In this document: positions 8,535-18,270 of the stretch, one piece after another | Position numbering within the stretch: position 1 is the first letter of the stretch | Layout: every line of letters starts with the position of its first letter | Assembly: GCF_904063055.1 (NCBI RefSeq) | Contig: NZ_CAJFCN010000001.1 | Location: 558,001 to 622,000 of the forward strand | Source: Pseudomonas paracarnis | Lineage (GTDB): Bacteria > Pseudomonadota > Gammaproteobacteria > Pseudomonadales > Pseudomonadaceae | Direction of reading: 5' to 3' | Length of the DNA stretch: 64,000 nucleotides | Notes under the pieces: generated by a model | What the model saw: the letters and a program-made list of their open reading frames with translations, nothing else | What the model was told of the DNA's origin: nothing | The model's database searches: none | Translations under genes and position numbers: made by a program

Positions 8535-9899
8535 ATGACGCTGCGCACGAGCAATCAACTGTTCGACGCTTATTTCACCGCTGACAGCATGGCCGAAGTG
8601 TTCTGTGACCAGGGGCGTTTGCAGGGCATGCTGGATTTCGAGGCCGCACTGGCCCGGGCGCAGGCCCGGGTCGGGTTGATTCCTCAGGCCGCTGTCGCAC
8701 CGATTGCCCAGGCGTGCCTGGCGTCGCTGTATGACGTGGACGCCCTTGGCAGCGCGATTGCCATGGCGGGCAACTCTGCGATTCCATTGGTGAAGGCGTT
8801 GGGCAAGTTGATCGCCAGTGAGGACGCCGACGCCGAGCGTTATGTACACCTGGGCGCAACCAGCCAGGATGTGATGGACACCGGCCTGGTGCTGCAACTG
8901 CGCCGTGGGGTGGAATTGATCGAAGCCGACCTGGCTCGCCTGGGGGAGGTGTTGGCCGCCCAGGCCCAGCGTTATGCCACCGTGCCGTTGGCCGGGCGCA
9001 CCTGGTTGCAGCACGCGACGCCGGTCACCCTGGGAATGAAAATCGCCGGTTGGCTGGGCGCGGTGACGCGCAGTCGCCAGCGCCTGGCTGAATTGAAACC
9101 GCGCCTGCTGGTGCTGCAATTTGGCGGCGCCTCGGGCACCTTGGCAGCGCTGGGCGAACACGCCATGCCCGTGGCCGAAGCCGTGGCCGCCGAGTTGCAA
9201 CTGGGCTTACCGGAACAACCCTGGCACACCCAGCGTGACCGCCTGGTGGAGTTTGCCAGCCTGCTTGGCCTGATCGCCGGTAGCCTCGGCAAGTTGGGCC
9301 GCGATATCAGCCTGTTGATGCAGACCGAAGCGGCCGAGGTGTTCGAGCCTTCGGCGCCGGGCAAGGGCGGTTCGTCCACCATGCCGCACAAGCGTAACCC
9401 GGTGGGCGCCGCAGTGCTGATCAGCGCGGCCACCCGCGTACCGGGCCTGGTGGCAACGATGTTCAGCGCCATGCCTCAAGAGCACGAACGCAGCCTGGGC
9501 TTGTGGCACGCCGAATGGGAAACCTTGCCAGAGATTTGCCGCTTGGTGTCCGGTGCCTTGCACCAGGCAATTCTGGTCAGTGAAGGGCTGGAGGTGAATG
9601 CCGAACGTATGGCACACAACCTCGACCTGACTCAGGGCCTGGTACTGGCCGAAGCGGTGAGTATCGTGCTCGCCCAACGCTTGGGCCGCGACACTGCGCA
9701 CCATCTGCTGGAGCAGTGCTGCAAACGTGCGGTCGCCGAGCAGCGCCATTTGCGCGCGGTACTGGCGGATGAGCCGCACGTCACCGCCGAGCTGTCGGCG
9801 GCTGAATTGGACCGCCTGCTCGACCCGGCCCATTACCTGGGCCAGGCGTCTACCTGGGTCACGCGTGCGGTGACCGAACATTTTGCTTTGACTGCCTGA
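8535..9899 (+). CDS. pcaB: 3-carboxy-cis,cis-muconate cycloisomerase PcaB
   Basis: This 454-residue enzyme lactonises 3-carboxy-cis,cis-muconate to 4-carboxymuconolactone. It belongs to the fumarase/aspartase superfamily: the flexible-loop signature GGSSTMPHKRNP, with its catalytic Ser, lies around residues 276-287. HLGATSQDVMDTG (about 100-112) is the first conserved region. The length fits PcaB (about 450). It begins 10 bases after pcaT and ends 10 bases before pcaD, a spacing repeated through pcaTBDC. Confidence 0.94.
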   Translation: MTLRTSNQLFDAYFTADSMAEVFCDQGRLQGMLDFEAALARAQARVGLIPQAAVAPIAQACLASLYDVDALGSAIAMAGNSAIPLVKALGKLIASEDADAERYVHLGATSQDVMDTGLVLQLRRGVELIEADLARLGEVLAAQAQRYATVPLAGRTWLQHATPVTLGMKIAGWLGAVTRSRQRLAELKPRLLVLQFGGASGTLAALGEHAMPVAEAVAAELQLGLPEQPWHTQRDRLVEFASLLGLIAGSLGKLGRDISLLMQTEAAEVFEPSAPGKGGSSTMPHKRNPVGAAVLISAATRVPGLVATMFSAMPQEHERSLGLWHAEWETLPEICRLVSGALHQAILVSEGLEVNAERMAHNLDLTQGLVLAEAVSIVLAQRLGRDTAHHLLEQCCKRAVAEQRHLRAVLADEPHVTAELSAAELDRLLDPAHYLGQASTWVTRAVTEHFALTA

Positions 9900-9909
9900 G
9901 GAGACCGCT

Positions 9910-10701
9910 GTGGCTTTTGTACAACTCGCCGAGGGCGAACTGCATTACCAACTCGAGGGGCCCGCCGACGCACCGGTACTGGTGCTGTCCAATTCCCTGG
10001 GTACCGACCTGCATATGTGGGATATCCAGATTCCGGCCTTTACCGAGCATTTTCGTGTGCTGCGTTTCGACACCCGTGGCCACGGCCAATCCCTGGTGAC
10101 CGAGGGGCCTTACAGCATCGAGCAACTGGGGGCAGACGTGCTCGCACTGCTGGATGCGCTGGATATCCAGAAGGCGCATTTTTGCGGATTGTCCATGGGC
10201 GGCTTGATCGGCCAATGGCTGGGCATTCATGCCGGCGAGCGCCTGCAACGCCTGGTGGTGTGTAATACCGCGGCCAAGATCGGCACGCCCGAGGTGTGGA
10301 ACCCGCGTATCGAAATGGTCCTGCGTGATGGCGCCGCCGCGATGGTGGCGCTGCGCGATGCGTCCATTGCGCGCTGGTTCACCGCAGATTTCGCCGCTGC
10401 CAACCCGCACCAGGCCAAGCAGATCACCGATATGCTCGCGGCCACTTCGCCCGAGGGGTATGCCGCCAACTGCGGCGCCGTGCGCGATGCGGATTTTCGT
10501 GAGCAATTGTCCTCGATCAAGGTGCCGACCCTGGTGATTGCCGGCACCGAAGACGCGGTGACGCCGCCAGCTGGCGGCCGTTTTATCCAGAGCCATGTGC
10601 AGGGCGCCGAGTACGCCGAGTTCTATGCAGCGCACCTGTCCAACGTTCAGGCCGGTGCTGCGTTCAGCGACCGGGTGATCGAATTTCTGCTGGCCCGCTG
10701 A
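9910..10701 (+). CDS. pcaD: 3-oxoadipate enol-lactonase PcaD
   Basis: This 263-residue alpha/beta-hydrolase opens 3-oxoadipate enol-lactone to 3-oxoadipate. The nucleophile elbow GLSMGG places the catalytic serine at residue 95, with the acid in GTEDAVTP and the histidine in AAHLSNVQ. SNSLGTDLHMWD near the N terminus provides the oxyanion-hole region and is typical of PcaD. The start is GTG at 9910, preceded by TGAGGAG at good spacing. Ten bases separate it from each neighbour in the pcaBDC set. Confidence 0.94.
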   Translation: MAFVQLAEGELHYQLEGPADAPVLVLSNSLGTDLHMWDIQIPAFTEHFRVLRFDTRGHGQSLVTEGPYSIEQLGADVLALLDALDIQKAHFCGLSMGGLIGQWLGIHAGERLQRLVVCNTAAKIGTPEVWNPRIEMVLRDGAAAMVALRDASIARWFTADFAAANPHQAKQITDMLAATSPEGYAANCGAVRDADFREQLSSIKVPTLVIAGTEDAVTPPAGGRFIQSHVQGAEYAEFYAAHLSNVQAGAAFSDRVIEFLLAR

Positions 10702-10711
10702 GGAGCTATTT

Positions 10712-11110
10712 GTGGACGAGAAACAACGTTACGCCGAGGGCCTGCAGGTGCGCCGCGAAGTACTGGGCGATGCCCATGTCGACCGCAGCCTCAATGCCCT
10801 GACCGAGTTCAACAGCGAGTTCCAGGAAATGATCACCCGCCACGCCTGGGGTGACATCTGGACCCGTCCCGGCCTGCCTCGGCATACCCGCAGCCTGATC
10901 ACCATCGCGATGCTGATCGGCATGAACCGCAGTGAAGAACTGAAGCTGCACCTGCGTGCCGCCGCCAGCAACGGCGTAACCCGCGCCGAGATCAAGGAAG
11001 TGCTGATGCAGAGTGCGATCTACTGCGGGATTCCGGCAGCGAATGCGACGTTTCATTTGGCTGAGTCAGTGTGGGATGAGTTGGGTGTGGAGTCCCGCCA
11101 ACAAGACTGA
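10712..11110 (+). CDS. pcaC: 4-carboxymuconolactone decarboxylase PcaC
   Basis: This 132-residue, all-helical protein of the carboxymuconolactone decarboxylase/AhpD superfamily removes CO2 from 4-carboxymuconolactone to give the enol-lactone. RHAWGDIWTRPGLPRHTRSL and EIKEVLMQSAIYCGIPAANATFH are the conserved blocks. The length fits PcaC (about 130), and it is not fused to PcaD as it is in some actinobacteria. The GTG start at 10712 follows TGAGGAGC. It is the last gene of the pca cluster; a REP pair follows. Confidence 0.94.
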   Translation: MDEKQRYAEGLQVRREVLGDAHVDRSLNALTEFNSEFQEMITRHAWGDIWTRPGLPRHTRSLITIAMLIGMNRSEELKLHLRAAASNGVTRAEIKEVLMQSAIYCGIPAANATFHLAESVWDELGVESRQQD

Positions 11111-11128
11111 ATGTGAAAGGCGATCACC

Positions 11129-11213
11129 TGTGGGAGCTGGCTTGCCTGCGATTGCAGCGACGAGGTCTGACTGGGGACCGTGTTGTCTGCATCGCAGGCA
11201 AGCCAGCTCCCAC
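11129..11213. repeat. REP inverted pair (REPIN)
   Basis: Two inverted copies of the GTGGGAGCTGGCTTGCCTGCG unit. It lies between the convergent pcaC and the deacetylase gene. Confidence 0.85.
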
Positions 11214-11238
11214 AGCGGATCGTCACAGGTTTAAGGTA

Positions 11239-12138
11239 TTAGTGGGAATCAGCATCCCACAGCCAATTCCACACCCCAGGCAGATGCACCGGCTCGTTCA
11301 CAGCCTTGACCGTACGGGCCAGCGCTGCGCGTTCCAGCGCGGCGTGGTCGGTATAGAACGGCTCGGCTGCGGTCTTCAAACCGTTGACCCGTGCGCTGTC
11401 CATCAGAATCTGCAAGTACTCCTGCATATGCCGCGCGGTGTAGCGGTTGATGTCATGGAAGGTCACCACTACCGGGATCACACCCTCCACTGTCGGTAGT
11501 TCACCCAAGGCGATGCGTTCGCGTACCACCGACAGTTGCCGATACAGGTTGGCGCGCCGACGCGGGCTGGCGTTGAAGCCCCAGATCTTGCCGTCATTGG
11601 CACTCAAATCCGTCAACAGTACCTGCATGCCGTGGCGTTGGTAGGCGGCGAAGGTGCGCTTGTCGTAGTTCCAGAAGGGGGGGCGTACCAGCACGGGGGG
11701 CGCGCCCGTGATGGCGGCAATGTCTGCGGCGCCTTCGGTAAGGGTGTGTTCCAGGGTGGCGTCGTTCAGCCAGCGATGATTGGTGTGAAACGCGGTGGCC
11801 GTGTGGAAGGCCAGGATATGGCCAGCGGCGAATTCTCGTTCCATGGTCTTGCGGCCTCGGGAACTGCCGCCTGCGCGAGCGGCTTCGGTCTGCAGGAAGA
11901 ACACCGCCTTGATCCCCGGCAGCACCGGGTTGTTGGCCAGGTCCGCCACTACCGAACGGCTCGGATTGTTGTAGCCCGAGGCGCTTGGGCCATCGTCGAA
12001 GGTCAGCAAAAAGCGGATCGGCGCCTGGGCCAGCAGGCGTTGTTCGGTCTGTGGTGTCAGGGCGATGGGTGCGCTGATACAGCCCCCCAGGCTCAAGACC
12101 AGGGCAAACAAAGCGATTGCTGTAGCGAAGGATTTCAT
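11239..12138 (-). CDS. Lipoprotein polysaccharide deacetylase-like protein
   Basis: This 299-residue protein has a lipoprotein signal (LSLGGC, lipidated Cys20), so it is probably anchored in the periplasm or outer membrane. A NodB-type polysaccharide deacetylase domain follows: LLTFDDGPS (Asp48/Asp49) is the metal/base motif, the His-rich FHTATAFHTNH carries the metal histidines, and VRPPFWNYD is the third motif. The substrate cannot be told; it could be an N-acetylated or O-acetylated envelope glycan. It is preceded on the same strand by an OprD-type porin gene, separated by a hairpin, so it may have its own promoter. Confidence 0.8.
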   Translation of the reverse strand: MKSFATAIALFALVLSLGGCISAPIALTPQTEQRLLAQAPIRFLLTFDDGPSASGYNNPSRSVVADLANNPVLPGIKAVFFLQTEAARAGGSSRGRKTMEREFAAGHILAFHTATAFHTNHRWLNDATLEHTLTEGAADIAAITGAPPVLVRPPFWNYDKRTFAAYQRHGMQVLLTDLSANDGKIWGFNASPRRRANLYRQLSVVRERIALGELPTVEGVIPVVVTFHDINRYTARHMQEYLQILMDSARVNGLKTAAEPFYTDHAALERAALARTVKAVNEPVHLPGVWNWLWDADSH

Positions 12139-12160
12139 GCCGTGCAGGGCCCGAGTAAAG

Positions 12161-12187
12161 GCCGCTGCTGGGGGGATCAGCAGCGGC
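12161..12187 (-). terminator. Probable terminator after the OprD porin gene
   Basis: Perfect 10-base arms GCCGCTGCTG and CAGCAGCGGC with a 7-base loop. Read on the minus strand it is followed by CCTTTACT, a weak T-tract, so termination may be partial. Confidence 0.5.
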
Positions 12188-12220
12188 AGGCGCGCACCAT
12201 ACAGTAAGTGCTATGCCGGT

Positions 12221-13471
12221 TTACAGCAGACTGATCGGATAGCTGACGATCAACCGGTTCTCATCGAACTCGTTGTTGCTGTAGTCCCTGCGCATGCTCG
12301 AATTGCGCCAGCGCACGTTGAGGTTTTTCAGCGTGCCGCTTTGCACCGTATAGCCTACTTCGGTCTCGCGGCCCCACTCCTTGCCGTCGGTGATGGTGCC
12401 GGTGTGCACGTTGCTGCCGCTGATATAGCGGTTCATCAGGGTCAGGCCTGGTACACCGAGGGCGGCGAAGTTGTAGTCGTGGCGAACCTGCCAGGATTTT
12501 TCCTGTGCGTTGTCATAGCTGGAGTTGTAGCTGTCGTTGGCCAGGGTGCCGCCGCTGGTGCCGTTGACGCGCATCCAGGCACTGTCGCCGGTGAGTTTTT
12601 GCAGGCCGACGTAGAAGGTGTTGCCACCGTACCTGGCCGAGAACAAACCGGACCAGGTTTTGTTGTCCAGGTCGCCGGCGCGGGCGCTGCCGTCGTCCTT
12701 ACCGTAAAAGAAGCCCAGGTTGGCGCCCAGGGTCCAGTCGCCCACAGGCTGGCTGTGGATCAGATTGACGAACTGCTGGCTGTAGATGTCCTTGAGCTGG
12801 GCATTCCACACGCCGACTTGGGTGCGTTTGTCGTTGAACGCGTATTCGGCGCCCTGGAAGTTGAAACGGTCGGAGGTGAAGGCGGTTTTGCCGAACATCG
12901 ACATGTCGCTCATGCTGCCGTCGTCCCGCGGGCTATTGGCGCGGAATTGGCCGCCATAGAGGGTCAGGCCGTCGATTTCCTTCGAGGTGATCTGCCCGCC
13001 ACGCAGGGTCTGTGGCAGGGAGCGGCCATCGTCGGAACGCAGGATCGGCAGCACCGGCATCCATTCGCCCACCTTCAGCTCGGTCTTGGAAAAGCGCGCC
13101 TTGAATGCCACGCCCAGCCGGCCAAACTCATCGGCTGGCCGGCCGTCATGGTCCAGCGGCAGCAACTGCGTGCCGCCTGTGCCACGCCCGCCATCGAGCT
13201 TGAGCGAGTACAAGCCCAGCACATCCACACCAAAACCGACTGTGCCTTGGGTGAACCCGGACTTGGCGTCGAGAATGAAACTTTGCGTCCACTCCTGCGC
13301 GCCACCCTGAGCCTTGGTCGGGTTGGTGTAGTTGCGGTTGAAGAAGAAATTACGCAGGTTGAGGTTGGCGCTGGCGTCTTCGAGAAAGCCGTGATCCTGG
13401 GCGAGAACGGGCAGGGCAGAACTGGCGACAGCAGCCGCCAGCAACAGCTGGCGCGGTTGGAAAGTGCTCAT
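12221..13471 (-). CDS. OprD-family outer-membrane porin
   Basis: This 416-residue outer-membrane channel has a signal peptide cut near ALPVLAQ|D (residue 25). The OprD family pattern is visible: FLEDASANLNLRNFFFNRNY at the mature N terminus, QEWTQSFIL, then alternating amphipathic strands, and a final strand ending in ...YPISLL with the terminal hydrophobic residue. The length matches OprD/Opd channels (about 420). Pseudomonas uses such porins for aromatic or small carboxylic acids. Next to a pca cluster, a benzoate or hydroxybenzoate channel is plausible, but substrate cannot be read from sequence. Confidence 0.88.
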   Translation of the reverse strand: MSTFQPRQLLLAAAVASSALPVLAQDHGFLEDASANLNLRNFFFNRNYTNPTKAQGGAQEWTQSFILDAKSGFTQGTVGFGVDVLGLYSLKLDGGRGTGGTQLLPLDHDGRPADEFGRLGVAFKARFSKTELKVGEWMPVLPILRSDDGRSLPQTLRGGQITSKEIDGLTLYGGQFRANSPRDDGSMSDMSMFGKTAFTSDRFNFQGAEYAFNDKRTQVGVWNAQLKDIYSQQFVNLIHSQPVGDWTLGANLGFFYGKDDGSARAGDLDNKTWSGLFSARYGGNTFYVGLQKLTGDSAWMRVNGTSGGTLANDSYNSSYDNAQEKSWQVRHDYNFAALGVPGLTLMNRYISGSNVHTGTITDGKEWGRETEVGYTVQSGTLKNLNVRWRNSSMRRDYSNNEFDENRLIVSYPISLL

Positions 13472-13608
13472 GGTGTGAACCTGTTGTTATTGGGTTTATG
13501 CAGGTGGCGGCCATGGTGCGCGGCGGTGCGGGGGCGATGAAAGTAGGGGAAGGTGGGTTGTGGGCGATGATCGAACGCAAGTTGTAAGGGCAACAATGCA
13601 GGCATAAA

Positions 13609-13638
13609 AAAACCGCTTCCGGCGAGGGAAGCGGTTTT
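13609..13638 (-). terminator. Rho-independent terminator after emhC
   Basis: 12-base arms AAAACCGCTTCC and GGAAGCGGTTTT around GGCGAG. On the minus strand it is followed by a run of T residues, 14 bases after the emhC stop. Confidence 0.88.
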
Positions 13639-13651
13639 CACACCCGCGCTA

Positions 13652-15109
13652 TCAGAACAACTTCAACGGCGGTGCTTGTTCTTTCAACGGCTCGTTCTTC
13701 GCAGTCTGCTCGTTCCAGCCACCGCCGAGGGCCTTGTACAGGTTGACCTCGCTGGTGAGCTGCGCCAGGCGGTCGGTGATCAGCGATTGCTGGGCACTGA
13801 ACAGTTGGCGCTGGGCGTCGAGGAAGGTCAGGTTGCTGTCGACACCAATGCGGTAGCGACGCTCGGCCAGGCGGTAGTAATCCTGGTTAGCCTCGACGAA
13901 GCCGCGCTGGGCATCCAGTTGCTGCTTGTAGGTCGCACGCGCGGCCAGGCCGTCGGAGACTTCCTGGAAGCCGGTCTGGATGGCCTTCTCGTAGTTGGCC
14001 ACGTTGATCTCTTTCTGGATCTTCGAGTAGTCCAGGCTTGCGCGCAGGCTACCGGCGTTGAAGATCGGGATGTTGATCTGCGGGGCAAACGCCCAGGTTC
14101 CCGAACCGCCTTTGAACAGGCCACCCAGGGTAGGGCTGGCAGTACCGGCGCTGGCGGTCAGGCTGATGCTCGGGAAGAACGCCGCACGGGCCGCGCCGAT
14201 GTTGGCGTTGGCGGCCTTGAGGTTGTACTCGGCTTGCACAATGTCGGGACGACGTTGCAGCAGGTCCGATGGCAACCCGGCCGGCACTTCGCTGAGCAGG
14301 TCATCGGACAGCGGCTTGCTGGCGATATTCGCCGGCAGGCCGGTGCCCAGCAGCAGGGTCAGGCTGTTTTCGTCCTGGGCCACCTGGCGGGTGTAACGCG
14401 CCAGTTGCACACGGGCGTTTTCCACCGAGGTGCGTGCCTGGCTGAGGTCGAGGGCCGAGGCCACGCCGACTTCATTGCTGCGCGAGGTGAGCTTGTAGCT
14501 TTGCTCGAACGCGGCCAGGGTGTCCTGGGTCAGCTTGAGCAGCTCCTTGTCGGCCTGCCAGGTCAGGTAGGCATTCGCCACGCTGGCCACCAGGCTGATT
14601 TGGGTGCTGCGACGTGCTTCTTCAGTGGCGAAGTACTTCTGCAGCGCTTCTTCACTGAGGCTGCGCACGCGACCGAACAGGTCCAGCTCATAAGAGCTGA
14701 TCCCAAGGCCCGCCGAGTACTGGCTGGCGATGGTCGATTCGCCGGTCTGCGACAGCTTGGCCGGGGTGCGCGAACGGCTGCCGTTACCGGTGGCCGACAC
14801 GGCCGGGAATAGGTCGGCACGTTGGATCTGATATTGCGCCGCATAGGCGTCGATGTTCAGCGCCGCGACACGCAGGTCACGGTTGTTCACCAACGCGGTC
14901 TGGATCAGCTGTTGCAGGGCAGGGTCATGGAAAAACTGCTTCCAGCCTTGCTCGGCAGCGGCCTGGCTCGGCGCCTGGGCCGACGAATACGCCGGCCCCT
15001 GCGGGAACTGCGCGGCCACCGGCGCTTCGGGGCGCTGATAGTCAGGTATCAGCGAGCAGCCACTGAGCACGAATGCGGTGACGGCTAGGGAAAGTAGCGA
15101 CTTGCTCAT
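13652..15109 (-). CDS. emhC: RND efflux outer-membrane factor EmhC/TtgC
   Basis: This 485-residue outer-membrane channel is the OprM/TtgC type subunit of a three-part RND pump. The lipobox LSGC puts the lipidated cysteine at residue 18, followed by [13 protein letters not shown] as in OprM homologues. Two OEP repeats with long coiled-coil helices follow, with [12 protein letters not shown] and [12 protein letters not shown] as signature segments. Its start overlaps the end of emhB (ATGA), so it is translated with the pump. A strong terminator follows. EmhC (P. fluorescens), TtgC (P. putida) and OprM are alternative names for close relatives. Confidence 0.92.
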   Translation of the reverse strand: MSKSLLSLAVTAFVLSGCSLIPDYQRPEAPVAAQFPQGPAYSSAQAPSQAAAEQGWKQFFHDPALQQLIQTALVNNRDLRVAALNIDAYAAQYQIQRADLFPAVSATGNGSRSRTPAKLSQTGESTIASQYSAGLGISSYELDLFGRVRSLSEEALQKYFATEEARRSTQISLVASVANAYLTWQADKELLKLTQDTLAAFEQSYKLTSRSNEVGVASALDLSQARTSVENARVQLARYTRQVAQDENSLTLLLGTGLPANIASKPLSDDLLSEVPAGLPSDLLQRRPDIVQAEYNLKAANANIGAARAAFFPSISLTASAGTASPTLGGLFKGGSGTWAFAPQINIPIFNAGSLRASLDYSKIQKEINVANYEKAIQTGFQEVSDGLAARATYKQQLDAQRGFVEANQDYYRLAERRYRIGVDSNLTFLDAQRQLFSAQQSLITDRLAQLTSEVNLYKALGGGWNEQTAKNEPLKEQAPPLKLF

Positions 15110-18100
15110 TGGCCAGCCTCTTTAGGAGTTTCAGTAGTGTCTTTCTTTTTGCGTTCGCCAGCGGCGGACACGGTTGCGTAGAACAGCGGCACCCAGAAGA
15201 TCGCCAGCACAGTGGCCGTGATCATACCGCCGATAACGCCGGTACCGATTGCGTGCTGGCTGCCTGAGCCGGCGCCGGTGGAGATTGCCAGCGGTAGTAC
15301 GCCGAGCATGAACGCCAACGAGGTCATGATGATCGGGCGCAGACGCATACGGGACGCTTCGATAGCCGCCTCGACGATGCCTTTGCCTTGCTCGTGCAGT
15401 TCCTTGGCGAATTCCACGATGAGGATGGCGTTTTTCGCCGCCAGGCCCACCGTCACCAACAGGCCCACCTGGAAGAACACGTCGTTGGACAAGCCGCGCA
15501 TGCTGGTGGCGATCAGTGCACCGATCACACCCAGTGGCACAACCAGAATCACCGCAATCGGAATCGACCAGCTTTCGTACAGTGCTGCCAGGCACAGGAA
15601 CACGACCAAAAGCGACAGTGCGTACAGGGCTGGCGCCTGGGAACCGGAAAGGCGCTCTTCGTACGACAGGCCTGTCCAGGCATAACCGACACCGGCCGGC
15701 AGTTCTTTGGCAATGCGTTCGACTTCGGCCATCGCATCACCGGTACTGTAGCCCGGTGCCGGGGTACCGAGGATTTCCATCGCCGCTACACCGTTGTATC
15801 GCGAAAGCTTGGGCGAACCATAGATCCACTGGCCCGACGAGATAGCCGACAGCGGCACCATTTTCCCGTCGTTGCTGCGCACGTACCATTTGTCCAGATC
15901 TTCGGGCGACATACGGCTGGCGGCGTCACCTTGTACATACACCTTCTTCACGCGACCACGGTCGATGAAGTCGTTGATGTAGCTACCACCCAAGGCAATG
16001 GCCAGGGTCTGCTGGATATCGGCGAGGCTGATGCCTTGGGCACTGGCCTTCTCGTCGTCAACGGTCAGCTCGTACTGCGGCTCATCGTTCACGCCGTTAG
16101 GGCGTACGCCGGCCAGCACCTTGCTTTGTGCCGCAGCGCCCAGGAACTGGTTACGTGCAGCCATCAGCTTGTCGTGGCCGACGCCACCCTGGTCTTGCAG
16201 GAACACGTCAAAACCGGTGGCGTTACCCAGCTCCAGCACCGAAGGCGGCACGATGGCAAATACCATGGCGTCCTTGAAGGCCCCGAAGAAGTAACCCTGG
16301 GCACGCTTGGCCACTTCGAACACCGACTGGCTCGAATCCCGCTCGTCCCACGGCTTGAGCATCACGAACGCAAGACCCGAGCTCTGGCCACGGCCAGCAA
16401 AGTTGAAGCCGTTCACGGTAAACACCGATTTCACTGCCTTGCCTTCGCCTGGCTCGCCTTCCTTGTCGTTCAGCAGGAAGGCGCGCATGTCGTCGACGAC
16501 TTTTTGCGTGCGCTCAGCCGAAGCACCGACCGGTGTCTGCACCTGGGCGAAGATCACACCCTGGTCTTCCTCAGGCAGGAACGCGCTTGGAATACGGGTG
16601 AACATCCAGATCATGCCGGCCAGGATCAGCGCGTACACCAGGAATGCCGGGATCTTGTGCTTGATCATGCCGCCCACGCCGCGCTCGTACTTGAGTACGC
16701 CACGGTCGAAGGTGCGGTTGAACCAGCCGAAGAAGCCGCGCTTGGGCTGGCCGTGTTTTTCCGGATCAATCGGCTTGAGCATGGTGGCGCACAACGCCGG
16801 GGTGAAGATCAGGGCAACCAGCACCGACAACGCCATCGCCGAAACGATGGTGATGGAGAACTGCCGGTAGATCACACCGGTAGAACCACCGAAGAACGCC
16901 ATCGGCAGCAGTACCGCCGACAGTACCAGGGCAATACCCACCAGGGCGCCCTGGATCTGGCCCATGGACTTGATCGTTGCTTCCTTGGGCGACAGGTGCT
17001 CCTCAGCCATTACCCGTTCGACGTTTTCCACCACGACGATGGCATCGTCCACCAGCAAGCCGATGGCCAGGATCATGCCGAACATGGTCAAGGTGTTGAT
17101 GGTGAAGCCGCACGCCGCCAGGATCCCGAAGGTGCCCAGCAATACCACCGGTACGGTCATGGTGGTGATGATGGTGGCACGGAAGTTCTGCAGGAACAGG
17201 AACATCACCAGGAACACCAACACAATCGCTTCGACCAGGGTGTGAACCACACCGGAGATCGATTCGGTCACGACCGGCGTGGTGTCATACGGCACCACCG
17301 CCTTCATGCCTGGCGGGAAGAACGGCTCCAGGGACTTGACTGTTTCGCGGATGGCCTTGCCAGTGTCCAGTGCGTTGGCACCGGCCGCCAGCTTGATCGC
17401 CATACCCGAAGCCGGCTTGCCGTTGAACTGTGCACTGATGCTGTAGTTCTGGCCGCCCAGTTCGATGCGCGCGACGTCACCCAGGCGAACCTGGGAGCCG
17501 TCGGTGTTCACCTTCATCAGGATCTTGGCGAATTCCTCGGTGCTTTGCAGGCGCGTCTTGCCGATGATCGTGGCGTTCAGCTGGGTGCCGGGCAGGGCAG
17601 GCAGGCCGCCCAGTTGGCCGGTGGCCACCTGCACGTTCTGGGCCTTGATGGCATTGCTGACGTCCACTGGCGTGAGCTGGTAGTTGTTGAGCTTGGCCGG
17701 GTCGAGCCAGATACGCATGGCGTACTGCGAACCGAACACCTGGAAGTCACCCACCCCCGCGGTACGGGAGATCGGGTCCTGGATGTTGGACACGATGTAG
17801 TTGGAGAGGTCGTCCTTGGTCATGCTGCCGTCTTCCGACACCAGACCGATCACCATCAGGAAGTTCTTCACCGACTTGGTCACACGGATACCCTGTTGCT
17901 GCACTTCTTGCGGCAGCAGTGGGGTGGCCAGGTTCAGCTTGTTCTGTACCTGGACCTGGGCGATATCCGGGTTGGTACCCTGGTTGAACGTCACGGTGAT
18001 GGTCATGCTGCCGTCGGAGTTACTGTCCGAGGAGACATAACGCAGGTTGTCGATACCGTTGAGCTGTTGCTCGATGACCTGCACCACGGTGTCCTGCACG

Positions 18101-18267
18101 GTTTGTGCGGACGCACCTGGGTAGGTCACCTGGATATCAATGGCCGTTGGCGCAATGGCCGGGTATTGGTTGATGGGCAACTTCAGGATCGAGAGTGCCC
18201 CGACCAGCATGATCACCAGGGCAATTACCCAGGCGAAAATGGGACGGTCGATAAAAAATTTCGACAT
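15106..18267 (-). CDS. emhB: RND efflux transporter EmhB/TtgB
   Basis: This 1053-residue inner-membrane transporter is the drug/proton antiporter of the HAE-1 RND family (MexB, AcrB, TtgB, EmhB). It begins [17 protein letters not shown], typical of MexB-type pumps. The proton-relay aspartate pair is visible in [19 protein letters not shown] (helix 4). Twelve membrane helices and two large periplasmic loops fit the length. In P. fluorescens EmhB exports polycyclic aromatic hydrocarbons and antibiotics; a wide range of hydrophobic substrates is expected here. It lies between emhA (3-base gap) and emhC (4-base overlap) in one operon repressed by EmhR. Confidence 0.95.
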   Translation of the reverse strand: MSKFFIDRPIFAWVIALVIMLVGALSILKLPINQYPAIAPTAIDIQVTYPGASAQTVQDTVVQVIEQQLNGIDNLRYVSSDSNSDGSMTITVTFNQGTNPDIAQVQVQNKLNLATPLLPQEVQQQGIRVTKSVKNFLMVIGLVSEDGSMTKDDLSNYIVSNIQDPISRTAGVGDFQVFGSQYAMRIWLDPAKLNNYQLTPVDVSNAIKAQNVQVATGQLGGLPALPGTQLNATIIGKTRLQSTEEFAKILMKVNTDGSQVRLGDVARIELGGQNYSISAQFNGKPASGMAIKLAAGANALDTGKAIRETVKSLEPFFPPGMKAVVPYDTTPVVTESISGVVHTLVEAIVLVFLVMFLFLQNFRATIITTMTVPVVLLGTFGILAACGFTINTLTMFGMILAIGLLVDDAIVVVENVERVMAEEHLSPKEATIKSMGQIQGALVGIALVLSAVLLPMAFFGGSTGVIYRQFSITIVSAMALSVLVALIFTPALCATMLKPIDPEKHGQPKRGFFGWFNRTFDRGVLKYERGVGGMIKHKIPAFLVYALILAGMIWMFTRIPSAFLPEEDQGVIFAQVQTPVGASAERTQKVVDDMRAFLLNDKEGEPGEGKAVKSVFTVNGFNFAGRGQSSGLAFVMLKPWDERDSSQSVFEVAKRAQGYFFGAFKDAMVFAIVPPSVLELGNATGFDVFLQDQGGVGHDKLMAARNQFLGAAAQSKVLAGVRPNGVNDEPQYELTVDDEKASAQGISLADIQQTLAIALGGSYINDFIDRGRVKKVYVQGDAASRMSPEDLDKWYVRSNDGKMVPLSAISSGQWIYGSPKLSRYNGVAAMEILGTPAPGYSTGDAMAEVERIAKELPAGVGYAWTGLSYEERLSGSQAPALYALSLLVVFLCLAALYESWSIPIAVILVVPLGVIGALIATSMRGLSNDVFFQVGLLVTVGLAAKNAILIVEFAKELHEQGKGIVEAAIEASRMRLRPIIMTSLAFMLGVLPLAISTGAGSGSQHAIGTGVIGGMITATVLAIFWVPLFYATVSAAGERKKKDTTETPKEAGQ

Positions 18268-18270
18268 GGA

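Noticed and set aside
12065..13540. A 491-codon plus-strand frame opposite the OprD gene
   Set aside because: It is antisense to a clear porin with signal peptide; its predicted protein has no recognisable family.
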